DNA of 64,000 bases, from assembly GCF_002099425.1 (NCBI RefSeq), contig NW_018343992.1, positions 432,001 through 496,000 on the forward strand, given 5' to 3'. Under the pieces are notes generated by a model, which saw nothing but the letters and a program-made list of their open reading frames with translations, made no database searches and had not been told where the DNA came from. Position 1 is the stretch's first letter. Every line of letters begins with the position of its first letter. Source of the DNA: Phascolarctos cinereus (Eukaryota > Chordata > Mammalia > Diprotodontia > Phascolarctidae). Made by a program: the position numbers and the translations under genes. Positions 1 to 10,725 of the stretch are shown here, one piece after another.

Positions 1-1477
1 AAATTAAAAACCGATAAAAGAACAAGGATGAATTTCAATGACCTGGAAACCTAGAATTCATATTCCTAGCAATATTCATACATAATTAAGACTAATTTTA
101 TGTCAACATCTAAAAGTTATTTTGATCAATTTTTTTCCTACTTCTACAGGAGTCTTTAAACCAAATGATATCAATTTAGTATAATTTATAGTATTTTAGA
201 ATCAAACTATAAGATATATTTCTTTCCTCAGTACATTGTGGGCCCTTAGTAAAATGTTTATTGATTGATTGATTGATTCAACAAAGTCTAAGATCAATTG
301 ATGAGTTACCTTGTTTCTTTTATGTTATTATTTTAAAATTAGAAAACATAAAAAGGTAAACTTCTTTTCTATTCTTTATTCAAGAAATACATATTTTGCT
401 AATGCTTTACTAATTGATAGATTTATATGAGGTCTCCATTCTAATTTAACTGCTTAGCATTTTATACATATCTGTATTTATATTTAATTGTGAGTTATCT
501 TTATTTGTATTTATTTATATTTGAGTATGATTATCTTAATCCATCCTGGGTATAGCTCACTGCATACATGCTCATAAAAAATAGCTTGACAATTTAATTT
601 CATGTCATAGTATAAAGTAAAAGAACAATCTTTATTTATTTGGTTTTTTGGGTTTTTTTCTTTCCTATGCAGACTAGACTGATTTCTCTGAGTAGCCATT
701 GATATTTCATTGAAGAAGCCTTAGGATACTGGGATCCAATGGAAAAATCACAATACCATCTACAAAGCACAGAGAAAACAATTTGTGCATATCATCACCT
801 TCATGACTTGCTGAGTACCTTTGGCAAGCACGTGCATCTCTTATACTGGAAAGGATCAATTAAAGTTCATTCTGGTTGCACCTATAAAGGACTCTCACAT
901 GATCTTTGTTTCCCCCTAGTCCAAAAATGTATAGCTCTTTCTGCACCTTATGTCCAATATCTCTCTGACAAAAGTCAGGTAACATGCCTCATTGTACAGC
1001 CTCTGAAGACATGGTGACACATTGCATTGATTGGAGTTCTTAAGTCTTTCAAAGCTGTTTTTCAAATAGAAAAAAAAACTCACATGATGGGAGACTTTCT
1101 CATAAGACAGACTTTTAAACTTCATTTTCTTCTGTGTCAAATACTTGCTGGATTCAGATGCCTCCTTCTATGTGATTCTTTGACTCCTTGTGTTGTTAAC
1201 ATTTTCTCCCACTTCAATTTTCTTTGTACTATACTCATTTGTGTATGAAAACATGTATGGCTTTATTTTTGTCCCAAGTATCTAACATATAATTAGTATT
1301 TCATAAATATTTGTTAAACTGAATTGATTTAGTAATCTATGCTCTCCATAGTTGAGAAGTATATGATTCTTTTTCCTTCCAGTTTTTACAAGGTTTCAAA
1401 AATATGCTTTGATTGATGATCCAGTTAGAATTTATTTTGACATATGCTATAAGGGTGTGGATTCAGTTTGGTTTTTG
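1..1477. other. COBLL1 intron, mostly unique AT-rich sequence
   Basis: Intronic DNA downstream (in gene sense) of the 3215-3416 exon. A short run of ATTG units lies near 262-278. Around 1265-1326 the sequence resembles the plus-strand 3' tail of an L2/MIR element (..CATAAATATTTGTTAAACTGAA). The 92-residue plus frame at 739-1017 has no recognisable domain and I treat it as chance. Nothing else is supported. Confidence 0.5.
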
Positions 1478-1714
1478 TTTTTTTCAGCCATGTCCATCAC
1501 TTTGTGACCCCTTTTGGGGTTTTCTAGGCAAAGACAATGGAGTGTTTTGCCAATTCCTTTTCCAGCTCATTTAACAGATGAGGAAACTGAGGAAAACAAG
1601 GTTAAGTGACTGCCCAGGGTCACATAGCTAGTAAGTATCTGAGGCCACATTTGAACCCAAGTCTTCCTGACTCCAGGCCTAGCACTCTATCCCCTGTACC
1701 ACCTAGCTGCCCCT
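1478..1714 (-). repeat. Marsupial tRNA-derived SINE, long form
   Basis: Read on the minus strand it starts GGGGCAGCTAGGTGGTACAG, has the B-box-like TTCAAATG.. region, AGTCACTTAACC-type centre and ends with the TTGGCAAAA../GTCACAAAG..GACATGG.. 3' half found in the long form of this family (other copies at 4132, 8390, 16822 and 60468). Target-site duplication not clear. Confidence 0.85.
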
Positions 1715-3214
1715 CAAGGTATGGATATGGATCCAATTATGCATCCTACTTGGTCATTAAGGACAAATCACCCTATTTTAATTAAGTGACATTCTATTTC
1801 TATTTTGCTTAGTGTTTTTGCCATTCTTCATAAACATTTCGTAGAGATGAGAAAGCAAGCATATAAATTATAATTGCTGAGATATGCTCAATTTTTTTTG
1901 CTAATAATACTTCATAAAACTTTCCTCCTCAAAAATTAATCCTGAAAATTAATTCTTCAGTGATGTTGAAACTGTACTGTATTCAGCACAGATTATTTCT
2001 TCTGTATATACTTGGTCTGGTCCAGCGATCAGTTATCCTCAACCTGTTTCATCCTGTCTGTCAAAATCATTTACTGGGGTGTGGCTGCTGCTCATACTAC
2101 AGCTTCTTGGAGCCACAGGTGAGAGTTGGGTGACCAGGTAAACACCAAAAGTGGATGAGCAGCCCTGATAAGGACTCACACCAGAAGTGCTAGACCTCCT
2201 TGAATACCCCATACACCCCGTACAAAATATAAATGGCGAGAAAAAGAATGAAATAAAATGCTGTTTAATTTTAATAATCCAGCTTGGATTGGAGAAGAGT
2301 TGAGAAAATGAACCTCTCATTTCTCCTAGCAGAAGTGAGTGAACTATCAGTGCGAAATATTTTATATATTGTCAGAGTTCAACGTGTTGGTTAGTTTTGC
2401 TTTTTTCTTTCTTTTCAAAATCTTAGTTACAAGAGGTGGTGAAGGGATATATCTATAAACAAATATGATACAGAAAGAGAAAAGGCACCAACAAAATTTA
2501 ATTTAAAAATAAACTCACCTTCTTAAAAATGAAGGAAACTTAAAAGTTTTTAAAATAGTGATATTATGTTTATCGAGTAATAAAGACCATACCATAAGCT
2601 TTATCCTGTGAATGTTATATTTAATATATGAAATTTTGTGTTCCACAAAGTAACATAGATTTACATAGTTAATGACCACTAGATTTTCTGTATTCTGTAT
2701 ATCCCTATATCTCATTGTCCAGGGAAATTGATTGAATTGACCCAGAAAATGAATACAAAAAAGGTCACTGACATGAAATATAACTTTTAAAAACATATAA
2801 TAAAGAATTATGTATACAATAGAATAGCCCACCCTGAAAGTAATTTATAGTTTATAATTGTTTTATCAAAAAATTATCCTTTTATCTACTTAAACATTTA
2901 AATGAATACTATTTCCAATAGTTTTAGAATAGTAAATACTAACTTTTTATTTTTCTTAAATGAAAATGTTTGTAATATAACTAATTTGAAAAGCTGGCAA
3001 AGAATAATCTGATCTGGGCCTCTCAGTAACAATTCTCCCCCAGTAGTTTATACTCTGAAGACTTGATAGCACCTTTTAGTCACGTTCCATTCACCAAATT
3101 TGTTTTCAATTAAATTATAATAAAGTGTTATTAATGACTGAAAATCAACCATGCACAGTATGACATTTCTCCTCACCTACAGCATGACATCAAAATCGAA
3201 ATGACAGCTCTTAC
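1715..3214. other. COBLL1 intron, no clear feature
   Basis: Unique AT-rich intron. The stretch 2030-2330 is less AT-rich and contains a 93-residue minus frame (2039-2320) with no recognisable domain. It may be part of an old repeat but I could not classify it. No splice-flanked coding segment is seen. Confidence 0.4.
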
Positions 3215-3416
3215 CTCCGGTATCACTGGTGTAGGCTTCTTCTTATCCAGATTTTTTGGTTTCAGAATTACTTTCTCCACTTCCAGCATTCCAACTGGTG
3301 TGTTGGGTTTAAATTTAATTGGCGTTTTTCCCACTGATAACAGGTCAATTGTATAGCTTGATGGGTTTAAATGATATTGTGCACAAAGGTATATTAACAA
3401 ATCCATCATGGGTTTG
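3215..3416 (-). CDS. COBLL1: COBLL1 internal coding exon (Cobl domain)
   Basis: COBLL1 (cordon-bleu-like 1) is a cytoplasmic, actin-related relative of COBL. This exon gives 67 codons after a one-base split codon: it starts [20 protein letters not shown], continues SYTIDLLS, then [20 protein letters not shown] and ends [10 protein letters not shown]. This matches the N-terminal ubiquitin-like Cobl domain of vertebrate COBLL1 nearly throughout, and fits COBLL1 better than its paralogue COBL. On the minus strand it is preceded by a good acceptor (TTTTCCCTATTTTACAG, AG at 3418-3417) and followed by a consensus donor (GAG|GTAAGA, GT at 3214-3213). It begins in phase 2 (finishing AG|C, Ser) and ends in phase 0. 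The open frame runs on into the intron for a few codons, which is not coding. A six-residue patch, SVGKTP, differs from the human sequence as I remember it. The next exon, expected to start with (K)TVRVV.., is outside the window. Confidence 0.97.
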
Positions 3417-3599
3417 CTGTAAAATAGGGAAAATTATGATCACCAAAAACATAGTCATTACTAAGGACCACTGAAAATCATACTTTTTTCAGAGCCTGCT
3501 TTAGGTTTAATCATGCCTACAATAAAGAGGCCAGGTTTGGATCCACTGAGTTCATAGAGGTAAAAAGCATCTTAAACTTTGCAAGATATCTAAGTCAAT

Positions 3600-3720
3600 A
3601 ATGAGGTTATGTAGTAGGAAGTGCACCAGATCTGAAAACCTGGGCTTAACCACCATTTCTGGACGAGTCATTTAACTTCTCTAAAAATCTGTGCCTTGCA
3701 GAATCCCTTGTTTTATCCAT
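3600..3720 (+). repeat. MIR-type SINE fragment
   Basis: Contains the degenerate MIR core pattern AGATCTGAAAACCTGGG..ACGAGTCATTTAACTTCTCT. Both ends are ragged, consistent with an ancient copy. Confidence 0.6.
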
Positions 3721-3721
3721 T

Positions 3722-4131
3722 TCAGAAGCCATGGTAGTGGAACAGGAGGTCATTTCTATATCCAAGCAACAAAATGCAAAAGCAATGAAAACATACTAAA
3801 GAGTGAGCAGAAGCAAAAGGAAACAAATGGTTGAGGTTTAGCAGCTTGTGGTCAGCAAAAGGCCAAGAGGGTAAGGGATTCAAGAGTTTTGAACAGTCAA
3901 GGATCAGAAATGGGAAGGAAGGACCTAGGAAAATACTGAGAGATGGAGGCACTGGAAGTCGAGATGAGAATGAAGAATGCAGTTAAGGTTCATAACACAT
4001 AGGGAAAAAAAGTAGAATGATAAAATATTATGACCAAGTAATGAGATTTTTGAGTTCATACACATGGAAATGAAATACTTGTAAGTGATTGTAAGGATTA
4101 AGGATGTGACTATTTCCTAGCTGGACTAGTT
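3722..4131. other. Purine-rich intron sequence
   Basis: Rich in A and G on the plus strand (3760-4000). Its minus-strand open frame (3722-3952) is a composition effect. No repeat family recognised. Confidence 0.35.
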
Positions 4132-4386
4132 GGGGCAGCAAGGTGGCACAATGGATAGAGCATGAGGCTTGGAATCAGAAAGACTCATCTTCATGAGTAT
4201 GAAGCTGGACTCAGACACTTAATAGCTGTGCTACCCTCAGCAAGTCACTTAATCCCTGTTTGCCTCAGGTCCTCATCTGTAAAATGAGCTGCAGAAGGAA
4301 ATAGCAGACCACTTCAGTATCCTTGTCAAGAAAATCCCAAAGAGGGGTCAAAGAGTCGGACACAACTGAAACAATTCAACAATAAC
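4132..4386 (+). repeat. Marsupial tRNA-derived SINE, long form
   Basis: Begins GGGGCAGCAAGGTGGCACAA, passes through GTCACTTAATCCCTG and TCATCTGTAAAATGAGCTGC, and ends AGTCGGACACAACTGAAACA followed by an ACAATAAC-like tail. Nearly full length, diverged in its first half. Confidence 0.88.
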
Positions 4387-4479
4387 AGCTTGTGTGTAGC
4401 TGAGGTAAACAAGGAGTTCTGGGACTTAAATAGGCTGAGGAATTGCTGAGTTAGAGCATTTGAGGGAACATCAATACTT

Positions 4480-4600
4480 ACACTAATAATAACAACCATG
4501 ATGATGAAGACAGTAATAGCTATCACTTACATACAGCTTTACGGTTTTCAGAGTGCTTCACATATTATCTCATTTGATGTGTACAGAAGTCCCCTGGCAT
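4480..4600 (-). repeat. MIR fragment
   Basis: Plus-strand text ..TAGCTATCACTTACATACAGC..CACATATTATCTCATTTGAT is the reverse of a MIR 3' half. Confidence 0.6.
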
Positions 4601-5545
4601 AAGGAAAGGAACTGGGGCAGAGAGGAAGGCTGAGTCAAGCATTAACTCTGAGAAAGAAACATTGAGAAAGAAGGGACAATGTCCTGGGGTTTGGTAGATA
4701 ATGGTTACCCAGACTGGACGGGGTGATCAGTTTAGATAGCACGAATCTCAAAGGAAGAGAGGGTGCTGAGTGACTGCAATAAAGGAAATGGAAACCTCAA
4801 GCAATGGGCTAGTATTCTGATTGTCTCACAGTGGACCAGCGAGACTGTGGTTATGAGTGCAACTAGTATAGAAAAGGACGGCCATGGATGCATCATCGTC
4901 AGGAGAGATGCTACATCTTAGTGAGTGAAGAGTGAGAAAGGATGATTAAACGTGAGAAATTTGTTAATTATGGAACAGGAACTCCAGAGGACACCATGGA
5001 AGGGGAAGACAGGCCTGGAGTTGGGATATAGGGTTGAGGTGGAATGGGAAATGATGGAATGTACAGCTGGATGGGTTGGGGCAGGGAGTATTTATAGGCA
5101 GTCTCAGGTTTCAATTCTGCAAAGGGAAGAGCAAGAAGAGAGTAGGACTAAGCTAACTACGATTGCAAGAACCCAAGAAGACTATCACTGGGTAGGGGGA
5201 GGTCCACTGAAGAAGGCAGGTGATTCAAAGGTTCTAGGTTATCCCTCAAGTTGCTGAACCTCGTTTCTGGCTGTCTGGCTGTGTACTGTAAGGGACTAGG
5301 AAGCCTGCCTCATGGCAGGCATAAGAAAGAAGAAGTATATCCTGAGGAGTCTGGGAGCTACATCAGGAGGCAGGAGATGCATTCACGAACAGAGACCCGG
5401 CCACTGTTTTGGCCTATGGTCCTCAGGAATCAGTCTGGAGGCAGGAAATGTCAGGTTGGGAGAGTAAGGAGGGGAATTATTTGTGACAGGACTCTAGAAG
5501 TTCTTAGGAGGAAGAAGGTTATGTGGCTAGTCTAGTACCAAGAAC
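4601..5545. other. Unclassified G+A-rich segment
   Basis: About 0.9 kb that is visibly richer in G and A on the plus strand and less AT-rich than its surroundings. It holds two adjacent plus frames, 101 codons (4952-5257) and 94 codons (5251-5535), overlapping by 7 bases in different frames. Neither resembles a known domain and there are no convincing splice signals. Related phrases recur inside it (CATCAGGAGGCAGGAGATG near 5362, GTCTGGAGGCAGGAAATG near 5432). It could be an unrecognised old repeat. Confidence 0.35.
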
Positions 5546-5559
5546 ACTGGGGCAATTAA

Positions 5560-5890
5560 GAAAAGTTTCTCAGAGGATGTGGCATCTAAGCTGAATCATA
5601 GTAAAAGGTAAGGCTTTTGAAATGCAATTAAGGGACTACATTACATGTGCAGGGCATGGATTGAGGGAACACTGATACTGGAGATGGAGCGTTGAATTTT
5701 GGGGACAATTATTAGTCCCATTTGCCTGGAATGTGGAGTTCATGAAGAGAGTAGTAAGGCATAAGATCAGAAAGGTAGCTACACACTCACCCTGGTGGAG
5801 GGCCTTAAATGCCAAAAGAGAGTTTTATTTTTACTTCAAAGCCACAGAGAATTGAAATTTTCTAAAGAGAGGAGTAACATAGGTCTACTC
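5560..5890 (-). repeat. L2-type LINE 3' fragment
   Basis: The plus strand reads as the reverse of an L2-clade ORF2 end and 3' region: ..GGATGTGGCATCTAAGCTGA.., ..GGTGGAGGGCCTTAAATGCC.., ..AGAGAGGAGTAACATAGGTC... The same ordered phrases occur in other minus-oriented L2 copies of this window (31665, 33340, 60935). Confidence 0.65.
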
Positions 5891-6124
5891 CTACAGAGAT
5901 ACTATTTTTTTAAAATATGGATGATAAATTATTATGATTACAGGGATCCATAGTGATAATACCCAAAGATCTTTCTAAATTTATCATGAAAGATATTATT
6001 TAGTGGATGCTTGTGTTTCAGAAACTTCATCTGTATTGCAAGTATGTGCAAAATAACCTGTTTTGTGTCTCTTTCAAGACAGCATTTCAAAGCCACCAAC
6101 TCTCATTCAAAGAAAGCTATAAGT

Positions 6125-6260
6125 GGGGTAGCTAGGTGGCACAGTGGATAGAGTATCAGTCCTGGAGTCAGAAAGACCTGAGCTCAAATCCAGCCTCAGA
6201 CACATAACACGCACTAGCTGTGTAACCCTGGGTAAGTCACTTAACCCTATTGCCTAGCGA

Positions 6261-6350
<90 letters not shown>
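6125..6350 (+). repeat. Marsupial tRNA-derived SINE, short form, with GAAA tail
   Basis: SINE body GGGGTAGCTAGGTGGCACAG..AACCCTATTGCCTAGC runs 6125-6258 and passes directly into (GAAA)23. The copy is flanked by a 13-bp direct repeat AGAAAGCTATAAG at 6111-6123 and 6346-6358, a target-site duplication, so the GAAA tract is the element's tail, or an expansion of it. Confidence 0.93.
6259..6350 (+). repeat. (GAAA)23 microsatellite
   Basis: 92 bp of uninterrupted GAAA units, the 3' tail of the SINE at 6125. Purine on one strand throughout. Confidence 0.97.
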
Positions 6351-6351
<1 letters not shown>

Positions 6352-6359
6352 CTATAAGA

Positions 6360-6472
6360 GCAAAGATATGATGCATAATTTTAATATTTTCTTTTTTTTT
6401 GTTTAAATTTTAAAAAAATTCATAGTCTATAAGACAAGGCTAACAAACTTGGAATTTCAATGGTCTATAAGA
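6360..6472. other. AT-rich intron
   Basis: Unique, T- and A-run rich. No feature seen. Confidence 0.4.
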
Positions 6473-6677
6473 AATGTGTCAAACAGCCAGCAGGCAGCAA
6501 CACTCTCAAGTAATCAGATTAAAACGCAATCTGGAAATATTTAACAAAAAGAACTCAAAAATGCAAGAGAACACAGATACCATTAGTGTGTGGTTTTCTA
6601 AGTCAACACGAGGGCTGTAGGGATCTTTATGTACAGTTTAGTGGCGTGTTTACATTTGAGCTTGACATCAATGTTCT
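6473..6677 (-). mobile_element. Small non-autonomous DNA transposon (hAT-like MITE)
   Basis: Left end GTGTCAAACAGCC and right end GAGCTTGACATCAATG are imperfect inverted copies of each other. Reversed, the body (..ACGCCACTAAACTGTACATA.., ..TGTTGACTTAGAAAACCACA.., ..TTTTGTTAAATATTTCCAGA..) lines up along its length with the element at 15565-16448 minus that copy's L1 insertion. I do not know the family name. No target-site duplication could be assigned. Confidence 0.7.
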
Positions 6678-7097
6678 AGCAAACAGTGACTTCTAGGGAA
6701 TTCACTGAGGAAATTATCCTCACGCACTATATACAAGGGGATGTTGGAGCTAGCTTGAACTGGCTTGAGAGCCAATCATTAAGTATTCGGTCTGAGTATT
6801 TATACCCCAGAAATTAGCAAATGCTACAAATCAGTGCTTGATTGATTTTGTTGATTGTCTAGACTTAAGAAAATGATGGAGAAAATGTTAATACAGATTA
6901 AATTTAAAAATGTGTTGTGCTGATATTTTACCCCCCCAACCCTGAAAGCCAGTTGTTAAACATTTATGAATGCACCCTTGCATATACATTTCTACGTGTG
7001 TGCTTGTGTTATGCACACACATACATACGTATATGTGTATGCATGCATTACACCTTGTCTTCCTTGATAAAATATAAGCTCTTTGAGAGTAGAGATC
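6678..7097. other. Unique intron
   Basis: No repeat or exon recognised. A mixed (CA/TA) dinucleotide-like stretch lies at 7010-7045. Confidence 0.4.
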
Positions 7098-7148
7098 TTC
7101 ATGTACAGTATAGTGGCCCTTCTTTCAGACTAAGTTTGATACCACGGG
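7098..7148 (-). mobile_element. Terminal fragment of the same small DNA transposon
   Basis: TTCATGTACAGTATAGTGGC followed by ..AAGTTTGATACCACGG corresponds to the last 50 bp of the element at 6473-6677 (TTTATGTACAGTTTAGTGGC..GAGCTTGACATCAATG). Confidence 0.6.
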
Positions 7149-7221
7149 TTTAGGGAAGTCTCTAGTGAGGAAATTACCTAGGACTGATCCAAGTTAGCAA
7201 CTTCTCTATAAGGTCTGGCTA

Positions 7222-7475
7222 TAAGGAGTGGCTAGAGCCCTAGGCCTGGAGTCAGAAAGACCCAAGTTCAAATCTGACATCAGACACTTAGTAACTATGT
7301 CACCCTGGGCAAGTCATTTAACCTTTGTCTGCCTCAGTTTCCCAAACTGTAAAATGAGGATAATAATAGTAATAATAGTAACTATCTTATGGTGAAGAAC
7401 AAATGAGGTAATATTTGTAAAGTACTTAGCAGAGTGCCTCATATATAGGAGGCACAACATAAAATGCTGTTGTCA
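7222..7475 (+). repeat. MIR/THER-type SINE
   Basis: CCTGGAGTCAGAAAGACCCA, TCACCCTGGGCAAGTCATTT, CTGCCTCAGTTTCCCAAACT, GTAAAATGAGGATAATAATA and ..TAAAGTACTTAGCAGAGTGC occur in MIR order. Nearly full length. Confidence 0.85.
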
Positions 7476-7689
7476 TTGTTGTTACTGTTAACAGTACTGC
7501 CCCTCTCCAGAAGGATCCTGTTGCAGGAAGCTGACACTGGAAGAAGAGAAGGCAAGGCTACAGGAGTCTCAAGACCACACTACTAGGAAGTCTACATTCC
7601 TCTGACCTTATCAGTCTTATCAGATACTCACACAGACAGTTTCCTGCCTCCTCAATCAGGTACAAAATAACTAGCACACATAATATAAA
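7476..7689. other. Unique intron
   Basis: No feature recognised. Confidence 0.4.
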
Positions 7690-8100
7690 TTCTTACTCCT
7701 TTCATTTCTTGATTGGCTCTTGACTCTCCAGATTTCTTTTTCCACCACACCCAGCATGCCGTTGTTCCCCTGATAGGTCCTTCCTTCACTACGGCCCATT
7801 CCTCAGATTAGTAGCTTCTTCCCAGAATCTCTAGCTGAAGTAAGGACCCAGTTCCACCATGTTCGCTCCTTCATTATTCCGTGGGCTCTGCTCCTGACTC
7901 TTTAGGCTTTTTTCCCCACCTTGCCTCCTCTGCATGGGTACCTTCTTCCACCTTTTCTTCTTTTGTGTTGTCTTCTCTAACTTGGGAATAAGCTTCTTGA
8001 GAGCAGGGGCTCTCTTTTTGTTTTTATTTGTATCCTCAGCATTTAGCACAGTGCCTGGCAATAGTCAACACTGAATAAATGCTTGTTGATAACTTGACTT
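7690..8100 (+). repeat. L2-type LINE 3' end
   Basis: Ends with the diagnostic tail AGCTTCTTGAGAGCAGGGGC, then GTATCCTCAGCATTTAGCAC, AGTGCCTGGCAATAGTCAAC and AATAAATGCTTGTTGATAAC. Upstream, C/T-rich sequence from about 7690 is consistent with the same 3' region; its start is uncertain. Confidence 0.75.
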
Positions 8101-8389
8101 AACTCCCAACGTTTTCAAGGGGCACTAGGTATGAAATTAATCCTTTACCTTTCCAAATTTTAAACATTTCCATCATTAGGCCCAATTTCTGTTCACTTCT
8201 AGCAAATTAGAATAGGTCTAGAATCTAAGCTGATGTGAGAGATTTAGGAACATCATAAAGGTAAGCTTAAGCCGACCTTTCTAGGCTTATTACATGCAGT
8301 TTTTTCTCCCTCGATCTAATCCAACTGGCTAACTTGTAAGTCTGCCAATGCACTTCCTTCCCAACTTGACTCCTTAGCATTCCTTTCTG
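8101..8389. other. Unique intron
   Basis: No feature recognised. Confidence 0.4.
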
Positions 8390-8626
8390 TTATTGTTGTT
8401 CAGTCACTTTTTTTAGTTGTCCAACTCTTTGTGGCCCCATTTAGGGTTTTCTTGGCATGAGATACTGGAGTGGTTTGCCATTTTCTTCTCCAGCCCATTG
8501 TACAGATGAGGAAACTAAGGCAAACAGGGTTAAGTGACTTGCCTGTGCAAGTCATACAGTTAGTGTCTGAGGCCACATTTGAACTCCAAGCCCAGCACTC
8601 TATCTACTGTGCCACCAAGATCCCCT
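8381..8626 (-). repeat. Marsupial tRNA-derived SINE, long form
   Basis: Reverse of the long form: TTGTTGTTCAGTCAC.., TGGCCCCATTTAGGGTTTTC, CAGATGAGGAAACTAAGGCA, ..GTGCCACCAAGATCCCC. An 8-bp direct repeat CTTAGCAT flanks it (8373-8380 and 8627-8634). Confidence 0.87.
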
Positions 8627-8639
8627 CTTAGCATCTCCA

Positions 8640-8893
8640 CCTTCCTTTGAATGAAGTAAAGTGCTGCCTAATACTGAAAGCTGATCCTGATCCTTGAAGT
8701 TACTATTAACCTCTCTCTGGAAATTACTTCATATCTATTTTGTATTTAATTTTCTAAGCACTTGTTTTTCTTTGAATAGAAAACATTATTACCTTCTTTA
8801 GACCAAGTAATATTTTGATTATGTTTTGGTATTCCCAGCACCTAGCATAGTGGCTTAGAGAGGGAGGACAGGATATCTGTAACCTTACTGGTA
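8640..8893. other. Unique intron
   Basis: No repeat recognised with confidence. Confidence 0.4.
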
Positions 8894-9034
8894 TAGAACC
8901 CTGGGGTATTAACCAGGCATATATGTTTTTTGTTTTTTAAATATTCTGATAATTGTATTTCCATATAATTGGTTTCCTTTTTAATCCTATGTATTTTATT
9001 TTATGCATTTAAAAACATTCTGAAAAGTGACCTT
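8894..9034 (+). mobile_element. hAT-type DNA transposon fragment (mammal-wide)
   Basis: GAACCCTGGGGTATTAACCA.., TGTATTTCCATATAATTGGT, TTCCTTTTTAATCCTATGTA, TTTTATGCATTTAAAAACAT match, in order, an old hAT-Charlie-like family that also appears at 47494 and (reversed) at 53605 in this window. Confidence 0.65.
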
Positions 9035-9129
9035 TGACCAAAAAAAAAACCAAAACGCTAAGAATCCCAGGTATAAAGTTCTCACTGAACATTCTTAGAC
9101 CCCTGAAGAATGGCACCTTCTTTGTAACT

Positions 9130-9255
9130 TTGAAGCTTAAAGATGTGTCCAGATTAGTGAGAGTCACACAGCTAGTACCTGTTAGAGGTGGGGACCTGAA
9201 GTCAAGTCTATGCCATGCCGCCTGGCATATAGGTGTGTTATATAAATGCTTTCTG
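9130..9255 (-). repeat. MIR fragment
   Basis: GTCACACAGCTAGTACCTGT then GGTGGGGACCTGAAGTCAAG is the reversed MIR core. The tail TATATAAATGCTTTCTGAAT.. near 9240 looks like a separate L2/MIR 3' remnant. Confidence 0.6.
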
Positions 9256-9387
9256 AATAAATGAAAGGATCACATCTGAATGTACTTCTTTCATTTTATT
9301 GTATTATCCTTTGGATAATTTCACAATTCTTCCAGAACATCTTCATATATACTCATTACAAATGTACTATTGTTGAAATAAGTTTTG

Positions 9388-9612
9388 GAGGTGGTGCACT
9401 GAATAGGCTAGGCCGAGTTCAAATTTCACCTTACACACGCCCTAGCCATGTGACCCTAGGCAAGTCACTCAGCCTCTGCCTCAGTTTCCTCATCTTTAAA
9501 ATGGGGCTAATAATAGCACTTACCTTCCAAAATTGTTGAGGTTCGAATGAGATAATCATTATAAAACACTTAGCACCTACAACATAATGGGCACTACATA
9601 AATGTATTATAA
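9388..9612 (+). repeat. MIR SINE
   Basis: GCCATGTGACCCTAGGCAAG, TCAGTTTCCTCATCTTTAAA, ATGGGGCTAATAATAGCACT and ..AACACTTAGCACCTACAACA occur in canonical MIR order. Confidence 0.85.
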
Positions 9613-10264
9613 TTATTTTTTATTTGGAAATTCTCAAATTTCAGACCCTACTTTTAAATCCATTCTTCCAAAAGGAAGCCACATTCAACCTACTCTCAAA
9701 ACTCAATTCTTTGACATACTACTTTTAGCCAATAGATGGCACTGTACTCCATCTGAAATGGTCTTCAGGCAGTCATTTAAGTTGGCCATTCCTAGCTAAA
9801 ATCACATACTTACCCAGTAAGACTATGGCTACTATTGTATCAAAAGGATGAGAGAGTCAGGGTGCAATCCCACAATATAAATCACTCTCAACTTTGCTTA
9901 CCACAAAACCAAGTTCAGTTTAAGGCAGGGCAAGAGGGAAAAGAAAGAGCATCACGTTGGTTCCAATCCTCCTTCCTTCACCTCAAATGTATACACTGCT
10001 ATAGCTCTATGGGCTATTAAGTCCCTCCACAGGTTTACAGTGGTAGAAACAGGGCCTTGTATTCTTGGATATGGGTAGAATGGCTCTTCTGTCCATGTAT
10101 TTCCTAAACTGAGAAGCTGCTTTTGAAAGCATGGCCTTGAGTTAGAAACAAAGGAAAAAGAAGTACAGAAAAACACATGGTTGTGATTCTACATAGGTTG
10201 TAAGTTCTCCTCTTCTTCTCTGATTGGTCACATTCTCATTTGTACCCACATTAAAAACAAATAA
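9613..10264. other. Unique intron
   Basis: Several short open frames, none with recognisable content or splice context. No repeat recognised. Confidence 0.4.
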
Positions 10265-10510
10265 CAACAATAACAGCTAGCATTTATATGGAGGGAACCT
10301 TAAGCTTTGCAAAATACTATTTTTTTTTCCAGATGTATATTAACTCATTTGATCCATATAGCAATTCTTGTGAGGTAGGTGCATAATTATCCTCATTATG
10401 CTGATGAACAAACTGAGAGCTGAGAGATTAAATGACTTACGTATGGTCATACAGTTGGGAAGTATCTGAGGTCTTCCGGACTCCAAGTCCAGGGCCTTTA
10501 TCCACTGTGT
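10265..10510 (-). repeat. MIR SINE
   Basis: Reversed MIR: TAACAGCTAGCATTTATATG.., TAACTCATTTGATCCATATA, GTGAGGTAGGTGCATAATTA, ..CATACAGTTGGGAAGTATCT. It abuts a second minus MIR. Confidence 0.8.
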
Positions 10511-10725
10511 CATTTACATAGTGTTCTAAGGTTTGCAAAGCACTACAAATATTATCTCATTTTATTTTCAAAGCAACCCTAGGTAGAATGTCATTCTACA
10601 GCTGAGGAAAATAAGGCAGAGAGTGGCTAAGGGACTTATCCAAGGTCACAAACAGGTAGTAAGTCTCTTGCATTGGATTTCAACCTAGTTAGGCCTCCAG
10701 ATCCAGCACTGCACACCTAGCTTAT
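10511..10725 (-). repeat. MIR SINE
   Basis: Reversed MIR: TTGCAAAGCACTACAAATAT, TATCTCATTTTATTTTCAAA.., ACAGCTGAGGAAAATAAGGC, CAAGGTCACAAACAGGTAGT. Confidence 0.78.

Noticed and set aside
739-1248. Overlapping open frames on both strands
   Set aside because: No recognisable protein content and no splice signals that fit COBLL1.
2039-2320. Possible LTR-like or coding segment
   Set aside because: Composition differs slightly from its surroundings, but I see no paired repeats, primer site or family match, so no call is made.
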